From positions 7,102 through 71,101 of the forward strand of contig VXCM01000130.1 of assembly GCA_014773175.1 (NCBI GenBank): a DNA stretch of 64,000 nt. Direction: 5' to 3'. Of this stretch, positions 23,842 through 37,700 are shown one piece after another. A program made the position numbers and the translations under genes. Each line of letters opens with the position of its first letter. Position 1 is the stretch's first letter. A model generated the notes under the pieces. The model made no database searches, was not told the DNA's origin, and saw nothing but the letters and a program-made list of their open reading frames with translations. Origin of the DNA: Lucifuga dentata (lineage: Eukaryota > Chordata > Actinopteri > Ophidiiformes > Bythitidae).

Positions 23842-24498
23842 TGAAGATGGAGATGTGACATTGTCTTCCAGCCGGACTTGACACCAGCCAACATCATCCA
23901 ACATCTGATGCAGTTATCTTTATGAATTAAAATGTGAAAGAAAAGACAGATGTAACCTTGTGGTTGTGTGTAGATTTCAGGATGTGAGTTTGATTTTTAT
24001 AGTTAGTTGCAGCACGATGTGTGATGTTGACTCAAGTTGTCATATTGATGGTACAGTATAGTGTGTACTGTACTTTCAAAATGTGAAGACATAGGTGAGT
24101 AAAAATGACTGAATCACAAACTAGTGATAATATTTCATGTAGACGTCTGTTGATTTAACACTTATGATCACGGCTTTTGCCTGTAAGTAGTAGCCTTGCC
24201 TCTGGGTCTATCAACACTAAAGATATACTGTTTAAAAGTGGCAATCTGCTTTTTCACTGCACTAGCCTTATTCCAGGTTTGAAAGTTAGTCTAGAATGTT
24301 TAGGGACAGTTTGTATGATTTGCACTTTATTAAATTCATGCAATGTGCCTCGTAATGGCAAAGCAGTATCTCTTGTTGTTTTGTCTGTTTTTGTTTTTAT
24401 TATTTCAAAAGTGTTTGTTCTTGTTCCAGAGCTATTTCATTGATGTTTTGGCTGGTGCCTCTCAATTGGGTTTTATTATTTCGAATATTTTACATTAA

Positions 24499-24504
24499 AA
24501 TAAA
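24499..24504 (+). terminator. Candidate poly(A) signal of the CCDC92-family gene
   Basis: AATAAA with overlapping variants, about 660 bases after the stop at 23841. No nearer perfect signal seen. Confidence 0.5.
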
Positions 24505-24509
24505 AAATA

Positions 24510-27020
24510 AAATATTGGCTGTCGGTGTAACCTTCTCAGAATGCTTTACAGTTTGCTATGAGAGATATCATGTCAAATCCCAACACCAGGTGGCAGTATA
24601 ACTACACCAAGACTAAGGCCAAGGTTATAATTGAAGTTAAGTACATGAATTGAAGCCTTAAGCCTTCTCCAGAATTAACACTATGAATTTGTAAGGTGCA
24701 TACTTCCACAAATTGCAGGGGGCAGTAATGCCAACTTTTGTGATGTCAGCAGTGTCAATCAGAAAAATGGCTGAAGGTTTTGAGGAGAAATTGATCTTCA
24801 AGATTTACTTGATGGTCATACTGTTACGGCTGCTTATTCCACAGTTGGATCCATTTTTGTTTACCCTGTTGAGTGAAATCAGAAGCTGTTTTTAAGGTGT
24901 TTCAGTGCCAACTAGGGATGCCGTCACATTATCCACTGATGGACAGTTTTTAATCCTTCAAATTAACATAAACTATGTAGAAATTGTGCACATAAGCATA
25001 TGTGGAGCTAAATTTAAGTATAATCCTGGCCTAAAATTAATCTAGGCTAGATTAAAATATGGTGTCCACCCACTGATTTTCCAGTTACTCACAATTACAG
25101 CAATTATGTGACAGCAATTCATTGATTTTTTTTTTTTTTGAAGCATTATACCAAAAATAAAGGATAAACAAACTGAATTATAACTAAAAGCAAAAAGCAG
25201 TCCTGGACGTATTTATGAAACCACTTCGCTGCCTAAAGTTTGGAATATATTGAGGTAAGACAACTACTGTTTATAGCTTGAGTTTACAAGCACTACTTAC
25301 TAATAAAGCTACAAGCTTCCAGTTAGTTCATGCTGAAAGTTCATAGATAACAGCTAGAAATAAGGAATTATATTACTCTCTCCAAAAAATAAATAAATAA
25401 ATAAATAAATAAAATACAGCTCTTGTTCATCTCTTTATGTGCCAGGCTCATAATTTATCAATCAACCCTTGCATATCGCCAGTTGATGCTGTATAAATAA
25501 AGTTTGATTGCAGCAAACTACTACTTTCGTTTGAATTCAGTAAACATCCTGCTCACAAATGTTCTCATGGTTGCCTCAGAGATGCTGCTCAGAATGGTAA
25601 TGTCTCTCTGCAGCGCTGCCATGGCAACCAGTGAGAGTTGCAGCTCATGCCATAAAGTGTGTGAAGAAACACAGACAGGGAGAGAATACCAGAGGGACTT
25701 TCAGGACATTGCATTTGGAGAAGGCTTCAGCGCGTCATGGATGTTTTTCTCACGAGGGGTTTATGAAAAGATGCCAGAGTGTTGCTGCTGCTATTTATAA
25801 AGTGACCTCTGAACGTGCTCAAATCAAGGTAGATAGAGAGCGCACGGCGGACCAGTGTGGATACAGGAAGTTACATCATGAACAGCAGAGAGGTTGCCCT
25901 CTTCTGGACTTACATGGGTACTAAGTGTGTGTATGTGCATGTGCATGTGTGAATGAGAGAGTGTTGGTGAATAGAGGACTGACAGCGTCTCTCGGCTCCT
26001 CTTCACCTCTGAAGGGCAGAGAAGGAAACACACACATACACACACACACACCCTGGCACACAACCAGCAGAGAGAGGGGAGTCTCCTGCTCTATGGGAGA
26101 GTCTGGGAAACTCAGCAGGATGAGGAGCAGAGGAGCATGGAGAGGATGACATAAACCAGCATTCCCACTCTCTGGTAGGAACCATAGACTGACTAAACTA
26201 ATGTGATAGTGATATTCTTGCATTTTTCTATTATTCGGGTTATATTCATTGATTTTGTTTCATAGAAGAGTAGCTTGTCTTAAATACCATATTATCAAGC
26301 TCTAATTTGTTTAAATTATGTCTATCTTGGATATCCTGCTGTTTATATAACCAGTTGTGTGTGTGTGTGTGTATGTGTGTGTGTCCTGGTTCCTCGAAGT
26401 GTGCACCTGACTCCTACAGCTCATCAGGTGCCCTGTGCCTCCTGAAGGATATCAAGTATGTTGCAAAGTGTGTATAAAGTTTCATCTTACATGTTTTGAG
26501 ATACTGTAACAGTCATTTTTTTAATATTTTCCATTTCATAATAATTTTGCATTTTACTGTCAGGAAGACAAATGCAGTTTGATGCTGTGTTCATCTCTAC
26601 TGTATGTTCTCAACTTGTTTTTCAACAAAATTACATTGCTGGACAAAACTAACCTGAAATATCTTAAGGTATTTTTACGCACAAATTGCCCTCTTGGTGT
26701 CCTTCCATCTGTGTTCCAGGATTCCCAAAATTCCAGCCTCATTCCGGAGTTTATCTATTTTGTGTCGAGGATTTTCCAGTCCGTTCCACTGTAAGGTGAC
26801 ACCACTACAGCAACATACCATGACACTGTCATCAGCTGTTATTCAAGGCTCTTTCATACTCATATATGCATTCACACACACCATACAAACAAACACATAC
26901 ATATGAGAAAAGTGTCTCCCAGCCCAAATTTAGCATCTTAATTAGGATATTAAATCACAGATTTGAGGTTTGATTGCATTTTACAATAAATCTTACTAAT
27001 ATTGTGTCATTTTCACTCAG
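24510..27020. other. Intergenic and 5' region of cluh
   Basis: The first coding cluh exon begins after an acceptor at 27019-27020, so at least one non-coding exon lies upstream, probably here, but I cannot place it. The stretch contains (AAAT)n at 25384-25413 and short CA/GT tracts near 25925-26060 and 26355-26385. Frames across it are low complexity. Confidence 0.4.
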
Positions 27021-27063
27021 GTCAGCTGCAGAACGGGACTGTTCTGTCACATACAGCGCCACC

Positions 27064-28471
27064 ATGGGAAACATAATCCAGTGCTGTCATATATTGTCAA
27101 ACTACTTAAAGTGTAAAGATGCAGCAGCCCAGGGTGTGGCGGAAAGATCTCCCCTGTTATCCAGCGAGGAGGTGGAATGTGACTCACCAACCCTGACAGA
27201 CGACCTGGAGGATGATCTGTTAACTGTCTGCTCCAGTGTGACAAATACAAACCCCGCTCTGGAAAGAGAGCACTTCCTGTTTCCTGACATCATTCTAAGC
27301 AGCAATCTTGGAGGGGAAATGGCTCTAGTGGACCCGATGGTGTGTCTCCTGGTGTCTGAAGAAGATGACATAGGAGCTGAGCAAGTTAGGATGGATGAAC
27401 CAGTAGAAGACGGATGGGAGAAGAGTGACAGAGGGAGAAATAGGGTTTATTCTGAGGTTGAGACTCAAACTGAAGTGGAGACACAGATCAGAATAGGTGT
27501 CCAGACACAGACGGAGAGCCAGGCAGAAGTTCAGACCCAAACAGAGATACTCATATGTAATAATAAGACTGTGCATGCTGAAGTCAATACACAAACCAAT
27601 GCTGATGTTGCAAAAGAGACAGTCATGGATGTTTGGGAAGATCATGAAATACTAAATCAGTCGAACATGCTCTCGGAGACACAAATGGACACAGAAATAT
27701 CTTTTGAGATAGCTACAGAGAGTCAAATCAGCACTAGCATGCCATCAGAGAAACAGTTAAATGTTGAAAACTTGTTTGATGGAGAATTCTTTGCAGAGTT
27801 GCGGGTAGGCAGTGAGAAAAGCCTTGCAGAAGCAGAGAATGAATTTGAAAAAGAAGTAAAAGAGAAGCACATCCATACTGAACCAACTAACATATTAACA
27901 GAGAGCAACTCTGTCTCAACCCAAATTCAAACAGAACAAGATACTGGCCTAACAGATGAGGTAAACACTGACAAAGAGCACAAAACAAAAGAAGGGAGTG
28001 TCTCCAAGTTACAACAGGACACTGTTGTAATGGACCTGCTTGCTGCTGAGGACAATGCAGACGTTTCCTTGGCAGAGCACAGCACTTTGCAGACTAAGGA
28101 ACATGTCAAGGAAATGGAACAAAACACCGAACAAACAGAGTGCACCTCTGTGATGCCAACAGAAGGTGATATAAACTTCATGAACGGAGACATTTCTGCG
28201 GCAGAGCAGCACATGACAGAGTCACAGAGGAATGTACAACAGACAGATCAATCAGCAGCTCATCCACAATGCAATGATGATCGGATGTGGTGTAATATTG
28301 CCCAAACTGAAGGCATTTTAAGCAATACAGAGCAGACTGGAGAGAATGGCAACAGGACATGCTTCCAGCAGATTTTGGGGATGGATGTGCCACAGGTGGA
28401 AGAGGCTGAGACGAAGCAAATGACTTTGTTTTTAGTTGACAGGTTGTTTCTGGCAGCACCACATGTCAAAG
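27064..28471 (+). other. CLUH N-terminal extension exon: MGN/CC start, acidic dileucine, TQT motif cluster
   Basis: Residues 1-8 are MGNIIQCC, a Gly2 with paired Cys7-Cys8, as in dually acylated proteins. Gln6 does not fit the usual myristoylation consensus. ERSPLL follows at about 28-33, fitting the [DE]xxxL[LI] adaptor-binding motif. TQT motifs start at residues 134, 148, 158 and 176, with TQI at 140 and STQIQT at 285-290. The rest is Glu/Thr/Gln-rich and probably disordered. Phase 1 at 28471 pairs exactly with 28561, so it is joined to exon 2 of CLUH without a shift. I do not recognise the sequence as a known domain. Confidence 0.75.
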
Positions 28472-31400
28472 GTGTGCGAGTGTATTTTACTGTACTTCAA
28501 AGCTCACATTGCATCAAAATGGAGACTATTTTTATCTTCATTGTATTTCTATCTACACAGCATCTCCAAGTCAATCTGAGGAAAGTCTTGAGAATGATGA
28601 CCCGCAGCAGTCTGATACCAATAAAATGACCCAACTTAGCATTCAAGATCTAATAAAGCTCCAAGAATCGGGCTTTACTTTGAGAATCCAAGCTCCTAGA
28701 ACAGAAAGTTTTGATCTGCAGGTCCTACAACACTTTTCTTCTTATTAAAATCTCTAAAATCGCACAACTTCCTGTATAAATCATTCCAGCCCAATTATGT
28801 TCTGTATCTCTTTTCATCTCTTAGGTTTCGGGCCAGATGCTGGTGGCAGAGCTGCACCAGGTGCTGATGGATCATGAGAACACCTGCCACCGCACATGCT
28901 TCTCCCTCCAGCTGGGGGGCACCATGCTCGACAGCCTCACAGAGCTACGCTCCATCCAGGGCATCCAGGATGGAGCCATTATCAAGGTGGTGGAGGGTAA
29001 TAGCCTTTTCTTTCTTGCTTTTTCCATGATGCTTTACTGTGTGGTTTACTTCAGAGTGCAAACTTCAACAGCAGCTGATATCAGGCCAATTTCATCAGAA
29101 CTCATTAATCATCAAGAGTCTCACATGGACCCATAGCACCCCAAAGCAGCACCCTCACTTTTCTCATGTCGTTACAGGCTCTTACTCCATCCTTGATACT
29201 CGTCTTCATCTCAGGCACTTTCGGGATCTTTTGAGGAGCCTTGACCCTACGGATGCATACAACGGAGTGAACGGCAGCTCACTGTCTTACCTTACCCTCT
29301 ACACCAAAGGAGAGATGGGTAATTGGTTCTCTCATGTTTCCTCCCATCGGGACTTTCTGTGATTTTCTGCCAGAAATAATAAACACTTTGTCCATATTCA
29401 TCCCTTCAGATAGTGAAAGTGGGGAGAAGAGGAGAGCTTCAAAAAATGAATCTGTTGACTGTAGCCCTCCAGAATATATCCTTCCTGGATGCAAGGACCA
29501 CCCCCTTACTCCACTGCAGCCAATGAAAGATGACTGGAAGGTGATAGACGAAATTATACATGTAAAACAATCAATATTTTGTAATTGGAGTAGTCCCATT
29601 TTGAAACCCATTTTATGATCCTGGGTTCTTTCTCCTGTGTTGGACAGCCATTACAGTGCCTGCGGGTCCTGACTATGAGCAGCTGGAATCCGCCACCGGG
29701 AAACAGGAAGATGCATGGAGACTTAATGTACCTCAACGTTATGACTATGGAAAACAAAGAACTCAACATCACCTCATCTACAAGTGGCTTCTACCTCAAC
29801 CAGTGTGTGTCTTGTACTGTTTATCCTCATGTGAGCTTTCTGACAAACTAGAAACACTCAACAGCTTTTTCCTCATTTTGAATAGCCTATAATAGATTGT
29901 ATGTCTAGGTCTTGAAATTCCATGAGGATTTACAACAACTTGGAGCCTGGAAGGCAGTAAACCAATAGATGTAAACATGTTGGCTGGTAGTGTACAGCAT
30001 GGATGTACAGGCTTCAATCATAGTTGCTATCAGTGTCAGAAAAAAAGAGCAGAACTGTACTTTAAGTAAAAATATTGTCAGGTTATACCTGATAAGCACA
30101 GGCCTTTTAGACCACTTTGCAGAAAATGTCTACCATAAAAATTACAATTTGATAGCAAAAGGCACATAGCTAGTCTTATAAGGGCTGGGAATTTACCTCT
30201 ACATCTGTGAGCAAAGTCTTATTGAGTGTGCACTCATCTGGATTTTAAGAATATCGCGCTTCCTCTGATTTATCCAGGTCAACTGCCTTCAACTTCAACC
30301 CTAAACCTGCAGTTCCCAAAATCCTCTGTCACTCTCTGGTGGAGCTGTTGAGTCAGGTTAGCCTTGCCTTCAGGAAAAACTTCAGTGCCCTGCAGAGGAA
30401 GAGGTGAGCAAACTGTCTGAAATCAGGCTGGAAAGCACGCTAACATGTGGACTGTGACAGACCACATTGTCTTGTCTCTGATATCTGTGATCATTCAAAC
30501 GTTCAGCTCAATCCAACAGATCTGCACACAGACATGAATGTTAAAACAAAAATGTTTTCCATTGTGTTGTCAAACAGGGTGCAGCAGCATCCCTATGAAC
30601 GGATAGCAACACCTTTCCAGGTCTTCACCTGGATCGCCCCTCATGGAGACCACACACTGGACTCTGTCAGGGCCGAAGAGACACACACCAGCCGTATGGG
30701 CCAGGACGAACACACAGCCGGACAGGTTGCAGACACATGCACGTTCATGTAGACTTGGAGAAACAGGGGAAATGGGACACATGTTAGTCCGTATGAAGCT
30801 AAGTGAGGGTAATGTTGTGTGTCATGAGCACAGAGTCGGGACTGGAATGAGGAGCTACAGGGAAGCAGGGAACTGACCAGGAGGAACCTTCAGGAGCGAC
30901 TGCACAGAGAGAGGAGCATATTTAAGGTGGGACCATTCAGATCTCACAAGTTCCTCAGCATCTACATTCCAGTCATAGATTAAAGGTTACAGAAGCAGAT
31001 TTGTGACTCTTAGATAATCAGTCTGAATCCCTGAAGCTCAGCAGTGGAAGAATTACTCTCATTCTTTAAGTAAATGTATCAAAGGTTGAAAATACACTTT
31101 TACAAGTAAACATTTCATTTTTAGAAATATTGCTATAGTAACTATAATATGTAATCAGGTAAATCATTCAAGTTAAAGTAGAGTTTATTTTAGGTCAGAG
31201 TAAAAACCTTGTGTCTGTATTTGGGGATATGTGCTTTTAGATCAGTTGAAGGATGCAAAGAAGGAGGGAAATAAGGAAAGAAACAAGGGATATGCAAAGA
31301 ATGCACAAAGGAAAAAGATATTATCAATATTATATAATCCTTCCTCATTCCACTTTGACATTATGTTGTGCTACATTTTACTGAAACCAGTGAAGGGAAA

Positions 31401-33504
31401 TTACTTTAATTGAGATATTTCTTCCCTCCTTCCAGACCAATAGTGACTTTGTTGCTGCTGCAACTCAAGGCGCCATGGCGGTTGTTGATGGTAATGTCAT
31501 GGCGTTAAACCCGGGTGAGGCACCTCATGTGCAGATGTTCATCTGGAACAACATCTTCTTCAGCCTGGGCTTCGACATATCTGATCACTACCACCTTCTA
31601 GGGGGCAATAGCGCCGCCCACGCTGCTGCAATCTGTGACCTGAGAGGAACACAGGTAGTTAAAGGACCATACTGGCCATTTTGCATGTTTGAGCCTAATA
31701 TATTAAATTTTCATACATGTAACGCTACTGACAATCATTTCCCAAAGCATACTACTGGAATGGTGAATTACATTTTTTTTTCCCTATCTTCCAGACCGCC
31801 ATTGGTTTCAGTTCATTCTGGTACGCTATTAAAATCAACTTGTTGATACTTGAAAAGTTCTTGGGATAGGTAATCCATCATTGTGAAAAAAGATATGTAT
31901 TCAGGTTTTTTTTTTTTTTTCAAAGTTATGGAATTTTAGCGTTTAAGCACAATAAAAAACACGGAGTGAATATATGTCTCCACCAGGGAATATAGTCCCA
32001 AAAGAAGACCTGACTTCATAAGGCTGCGTAACTATTAGCAGGCAAAACATAGATTTTTAAGGTGGGTGTATCGCTTGAATATTTGATTTTGAAAGATTAA
32101 GAGATTTTGCAAAATATCAGGAAAGCTGAAATACAGTTTTATGCTTTGGGAAATGGTTGTTAGTAATGTAACACGTATGAAAATTTAATACATTAGGCTC
32201 AAACATGCAAAATGGCTGGTATGGTCCTTCAACAACTTAGAATTCTTTTTTTTCTGCCCTTTTCCCTGTGTATGACTTCTACTGGCTTCTTCTAAACACG
32301 ATATTTCTTTGATTTTTTCCCCCTATTTCTTTCTCTACATGCTAAGTTTTTTTTTTTTTTTTTTTTTTTTAACAGGGCTTCACATTATCTTCCCAGGGCT
32401 AGGCCTGGAAAAATTGCTGCTGTGGGTTTGCAAAGCCTTTTGAGACATTATATGTGAAATTGGACTATATAACTAACATTGATTTGACTTCTTGAGCTTT
32501 GATATACAAGTCCTGAGAGCAACAGCTGCTAAATTAGCAAAAATAGAAACATTACAGTATCTCTTTCGGGTCTGTCTATTTACTGTCTACTTACTGTCCA
32601 CATTTTAGTGTCTTATGGGTATAATTTTGATAATATTAAAGGAAAAGCTGATGTTTACAGACACGGAAATCTTTCTTTCTTTTCTTATGTAATCTCTTAC
32701 CAAACTGTCAGATCATTAGTTCGGATGCATACACTTCCTTGCCATTAAAATGGAAATCCTCATAAAGTATGTGTTGCTTTGCTGCAGGCATATGCATCCA
32801 TTGACACAGAAGGGCTACACACACTTGGGACAGCTGTGGTGGATTACCGTGGCATCCGTGTCATCGCCCAGACCATCGTTCCAGGAATACTGGAAAAGAA
32901 CCAGGAGCAGAGTGTAATCTATGGTTCTAATGACTATGGAAAGACTGTTTACACACACCCCAGGTAACAACACACACGCACAGAGACACACACCAAAGAT
33001 AGGAGAGGTTATTGTTAGATTACTGATCATGCTAATTGAACATGTGCATTTGTCAACATGACTTGTTCAAATAGACCCAGTCATAAAGTGAGTTAATTTA
33101 GTAGTAATTATTAGTGTTATATACATTCATCACATTATAATCAGAGTTTAACAGGTTCTGCAAATGTAGCTGAATATATTTGTGTTTTATCACAGGTTTC
33201 TGGAGCTGCTGGATAAAACCAGTGAACCACTGAGAATCCAATGTCACCAGGTGCTCGACCACAACCACAGCCCAGTTGATCTGTCCTCCAGCATTGAGAC
33301 CAAAGGCATTCTGGGTAATGATGGACGACCCTACATTCTGGATCTCCTCCGGACCTTCCCACCAGACCTTAACTTTCAGTTCTCAGAGAGAGAGGAGAGA
33401 GAGGAGGTACCAGAGGAATGTCAGCGACTTGGGTTCCCACGACGGCATCGTCACGACCTGGCCAGTCTGAGGCCAGAGCTGATAGAGGCGTTCATCCAGC
33501 ACAG

Positions 33505-33556
<52 letters not shown>

Positions 33557-34719
33557 GATGGAAGATGGAATTTTAATATAAGAAAGCAAGTGTACAATAT
33601 AGATAAAAATCAACCTTATTAGAAGGAAAAAAAGGTTTTTTTTTATTGATAACAAAATAGACAAATCAGAAAAATGGCAATAGTTTTACTAATCATATGC
33701 CTTTTTTTCCTTGTTTTGTGTTACAGGTATGAACTCTATATGAAAATGGTTTCCGTGGGGATCAGCCAAATGGAAGAAGGTCTTCAGAGCCAGCAGATGG
33801 CAGGAAATTCAGAAAACCTGACCCAGGATGAAGACGTGAGGCGGACTGAAGATCTTGTCAGAGAGCAGCGAGCTGGAGATACCACAGCCCGAACTGATAT
33901 GGGTGAATAAGACTAGCTACAAGAAATGAATGGATAAAATATTTAGATACCTTACAGAAAATTTTGGTTTCTGCAGCAGCAAAGAATACAGATTATGCTG
34001 AAGAACAGAAAAGGTACTAACAAATCTGAAAAAAAAAAAAAAAAAANAAAAAAAAAAAAAAAAATCAGGACCGCACCCTTTAAAAAAGGTTTTATTGGTT
34101 GAAATTAATATCTCATTAATCTTGAATAAAATATTGCTTTAAAGATCAGCAATAAGCTTACAATTAGATCATTTTATCTGCAGTTATAAATGTCAGTTAG
34201 TAATTAATAAAGGGTTCTTCCACTTCAAAAATCCATAAACTGTAGTTGTAAATGTTAATAAGTTACATGGATGGACATAGATTTTGGTTCTTTTCCAGAA
34301 GGAAATTTCAATAAATTGTTCTCTTTTTTTTTTTTAGAATTTCAGAGAAGAAATGTGATCCTGAGAGCTTGTCAGGCTGTTGGCTCAGTCAGTGACTCTT
34401 GCTTTGACATCCTCTTCAATCCAGATGTTTGCTCACCAGGTATTAATTCATACTTTTAGTACTCCTGCACACAAATACACATACAGTCACATGTGTAATG
34501 CAAAGTAACCCAAGTGTTTTCCTAAGATTAACTAGTGTGTTTTTTGCTGTAGGTGTTCGTTTCCCATCTGAGCGTGCTGAGGAGATTCAGAGGCAGAAAA
34601 AGTTATTATGGGATGCTGCTGCTTTTCTACTGTCTCATCAGATTCCAGCAGTGGTGAGTTTTTTTTAATATGCATTAAGATTAAAAAGATATTGAAAATG
34701 ATGGTGCTAATTCAGCCGT

Positions 34720-34785
<66 letters not shown>

Positions 34786-37700
34786 TAGCTAAAGGACTGT
34801 CTTGACCACACAGCAGTGCCTATGGATGGAGCCACCCTGACCTCAGCATTGCACCAGCGGGGAGTGAATGTTCGTTACCTGGGGTCTGTGCTGGAGGAGC
34901 TGGGTGGGGTGGAGGAAGGAGGGAGGATAAGCCATGTTCAGGTACTTTCTCCAGCTTTTGAATCACATCCTTACTCTGGGGGAGGTCTACTAAAGACACA
35001 TTTACTTTATAGATATAGCCTGACACGACGACTTTCTGTTAAGCTTGGGGTTCACACTTAGTCCAGACAGAAGGCAAGCTTAGGATACAACATCGTTATT
35101 ATCAACAAAGCATTAAACTCATTAAACTCTCATCCAAAATACTCTTAAAGGATCATACGTATGGCTTAAAGACACTGGTATAGCATGTTGGACACTTCAG
35201 AAATCAACAGAAATCAACTCTGTGACCTTGCAGCAACAGGATGGATATCTTCTGCTTAAATATAGCTAAATGTCAAGATTCTCCTTTAAGATCTTCAACC
35301 AACCAATCATTTTCTCTGTAATGACGTATTATTTGCCTATATGTATATTTTATCAGTCTAGTGATTTATCACAGATGTGCCTTGAGGGTATTGCCAATGA
35401 TTCACAGAAAACCCAGTAACAGTGGTGATTTAATTTAAGTAAAATTGGCAGAGATAAAAGATATGTTTATTATCACAAGCTGCACATATTGTAAACCTAT
35501 TAAAATCTACTAGTAAAAGTATTAAAACTTTCCAATAATAGTAAATATATGGCTACAACATTCAAGTTTTTGACTTTGATTTTGGAACTGCAGTGCAAAA
35601 TGATGGTATCTGTTACAAAAATAAACAATGAATGAATGTTGTCATTTGATTTAAAGGTATAAATATATAGATGTGTGCTGCTACTTGCAACCAGTTTAGT
35701 AGATTACAACTTTTTCTAATTAGGGATTAAAATGATCTGTAATCAGTATCTTTTGTGACTGATCAAATATTTCCTCACAGAGAATTTCCATCAGTGAAAT
35801 CATCATCAGAAGTGCCAAACACATCTTCAGGATCTATCTGCAGGTGAAGTGCCTAAACTTTCACACAACACTAAGTAAATGGAAAACTAACCTTGACAAA
35901 AAAAAGTAAAAGTATACACAGATTTTCAAATGGCAATACTAATAACCTGTTTTCCTCCAGGATGTGGAACCTGCAGCTTTCTCCGCTGCTGTCAGTCACT
36001 TCCTGAACTGCCTCCTGAGCTGCTCCTCCTGTTTTCCTGACTCCTGCTCAGATGAGCTCCTCTCTCGTCGCAAGAACCGACGTCGACGTAGTCAAGGGAG
36101 TCGATTCGCACTGCTGACAGACAGTGCGTGGGCTCGACTGACCACCAGCGAACTCTGGGGCAGGATCAGGACTGAGGCACAAGATTATTACCACTGCACT
36201 ATTGACAGGTGTGTGTCTGTGAATGTGTGTCTGTAAATGTGTGCATCAGGGCTTTAAACTGTGATGCTCTTTGTGTTCAGTGAAAGTATAGATGAGGTTA
36301 TAGAGAAGCACAACCTTCAGAGGATCTCCCTACTCAGAGAAATCGCTATCAAAACTGGCATCCAGGTCAGACATCTATCATATTTTTTTCTTCATAATGA
36401 ATTTACCTGTGAAAGAACTGTTTAAACTAGATTTTTAGGTAAAAACAGTGTTTTAAAACACAAAATCAGCCTTGTCTTTTTCTTTCTCTCTATATAGGTG
36501 CAGTTAAGGGAGTATATGTTTGAGTCTCGACACAGGCCGGCGTTTGCTGAAGAAGATGTTGTCAACATGTTTCCTGTAACCAAACACCTCAAACCTACAG
36601 CTACTGATGCCACGCGGCTTATACAGCGTGCACAGGTCGCAGTACAGCAGGGTGAGAGAATGACACAAATTCACGTCGAGGTCCATATTGTCATTGTACA
36701 GGATTTCACAAAGAATAAGAAAAAATAATAAAAATGGCAACATGAAAGTAATAATTAAAATCAAACAAAGAATATAATAAACAAACTATGACACTCCCAG
36801 AAAAATTGAGGCCCTGAGACTGGAAATATTTTACAAATCCTTGTCCCTGCACAGTACCCTATATAAGTACATAATAGTACCCTTTCTTTTGTGAAAACTT
36901 TGGATCAAAAAATGTGTACATAAGACCTATTATGTGGTTGTTATGATAAATCTGTGGAAAATATACTTTTCAGCACAAAATGCACTCCTGTATTTTATTT
37001 TGTTTTTATTTTTTGGTGCAAGCTACTCTGTAAATATAATTAAGTGGAAAACACCATGTAGAATATATATGAACAAAATGGCATGACAGTGCAGCTGCCC
37101 AATAACTGTTAGATATAAACATGCATGAATCTATACATACATTTTTACATTTAGGGCAGCACAAAACTGATACATAAAGCATGTGTCTGTTAACATCCTG
37201 CAGTTCAGAAACTGACCCTGACCTTTGAACTTTCGGCGTCGTGACAACAGTTCTCCCACAAGCATCAATAATCAGTAATACCACAGTATTCCTGTGTGTA
37301 ACCAAATCCACATCACCTCATGCTCACTCTGCGACAACATACAACAGACAATGCAGATTTGTGTTTGTTAAGAGATGAAATCATTCATGGATTAGAGCAT
37401 TCTTTTGCATATACTCTATTTCATGAAAAGAGCAGATGCTTCAATTTTTTTTTGACCTTCCAGATTCCTTATGTGTGTTTTCTGTTTGTTTTAGGGCTTC
37501 TCAAAGATGGCTATGAATCCATAAACCAGGCCTTGACTTTATTCAGCAGCGTTTGCGGTATCCTGCATGATGATGTGTGTATGTGCCTGCGCCTCCTGGG
37601 ACGGATCAGCTACATCTTGGGGGAATATGTGGATGTAAATATAAATATAACAGTATAAGCTGTTTATAGAGTGATGTTTGACCTGTAATGTGATACAAAT

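Noticed and set aside
31475..31846. Open frame running past the cluh exon end at 31654
   Set aside because: After 31654 it reads into the MITE. Homology continues at 32788 instead.
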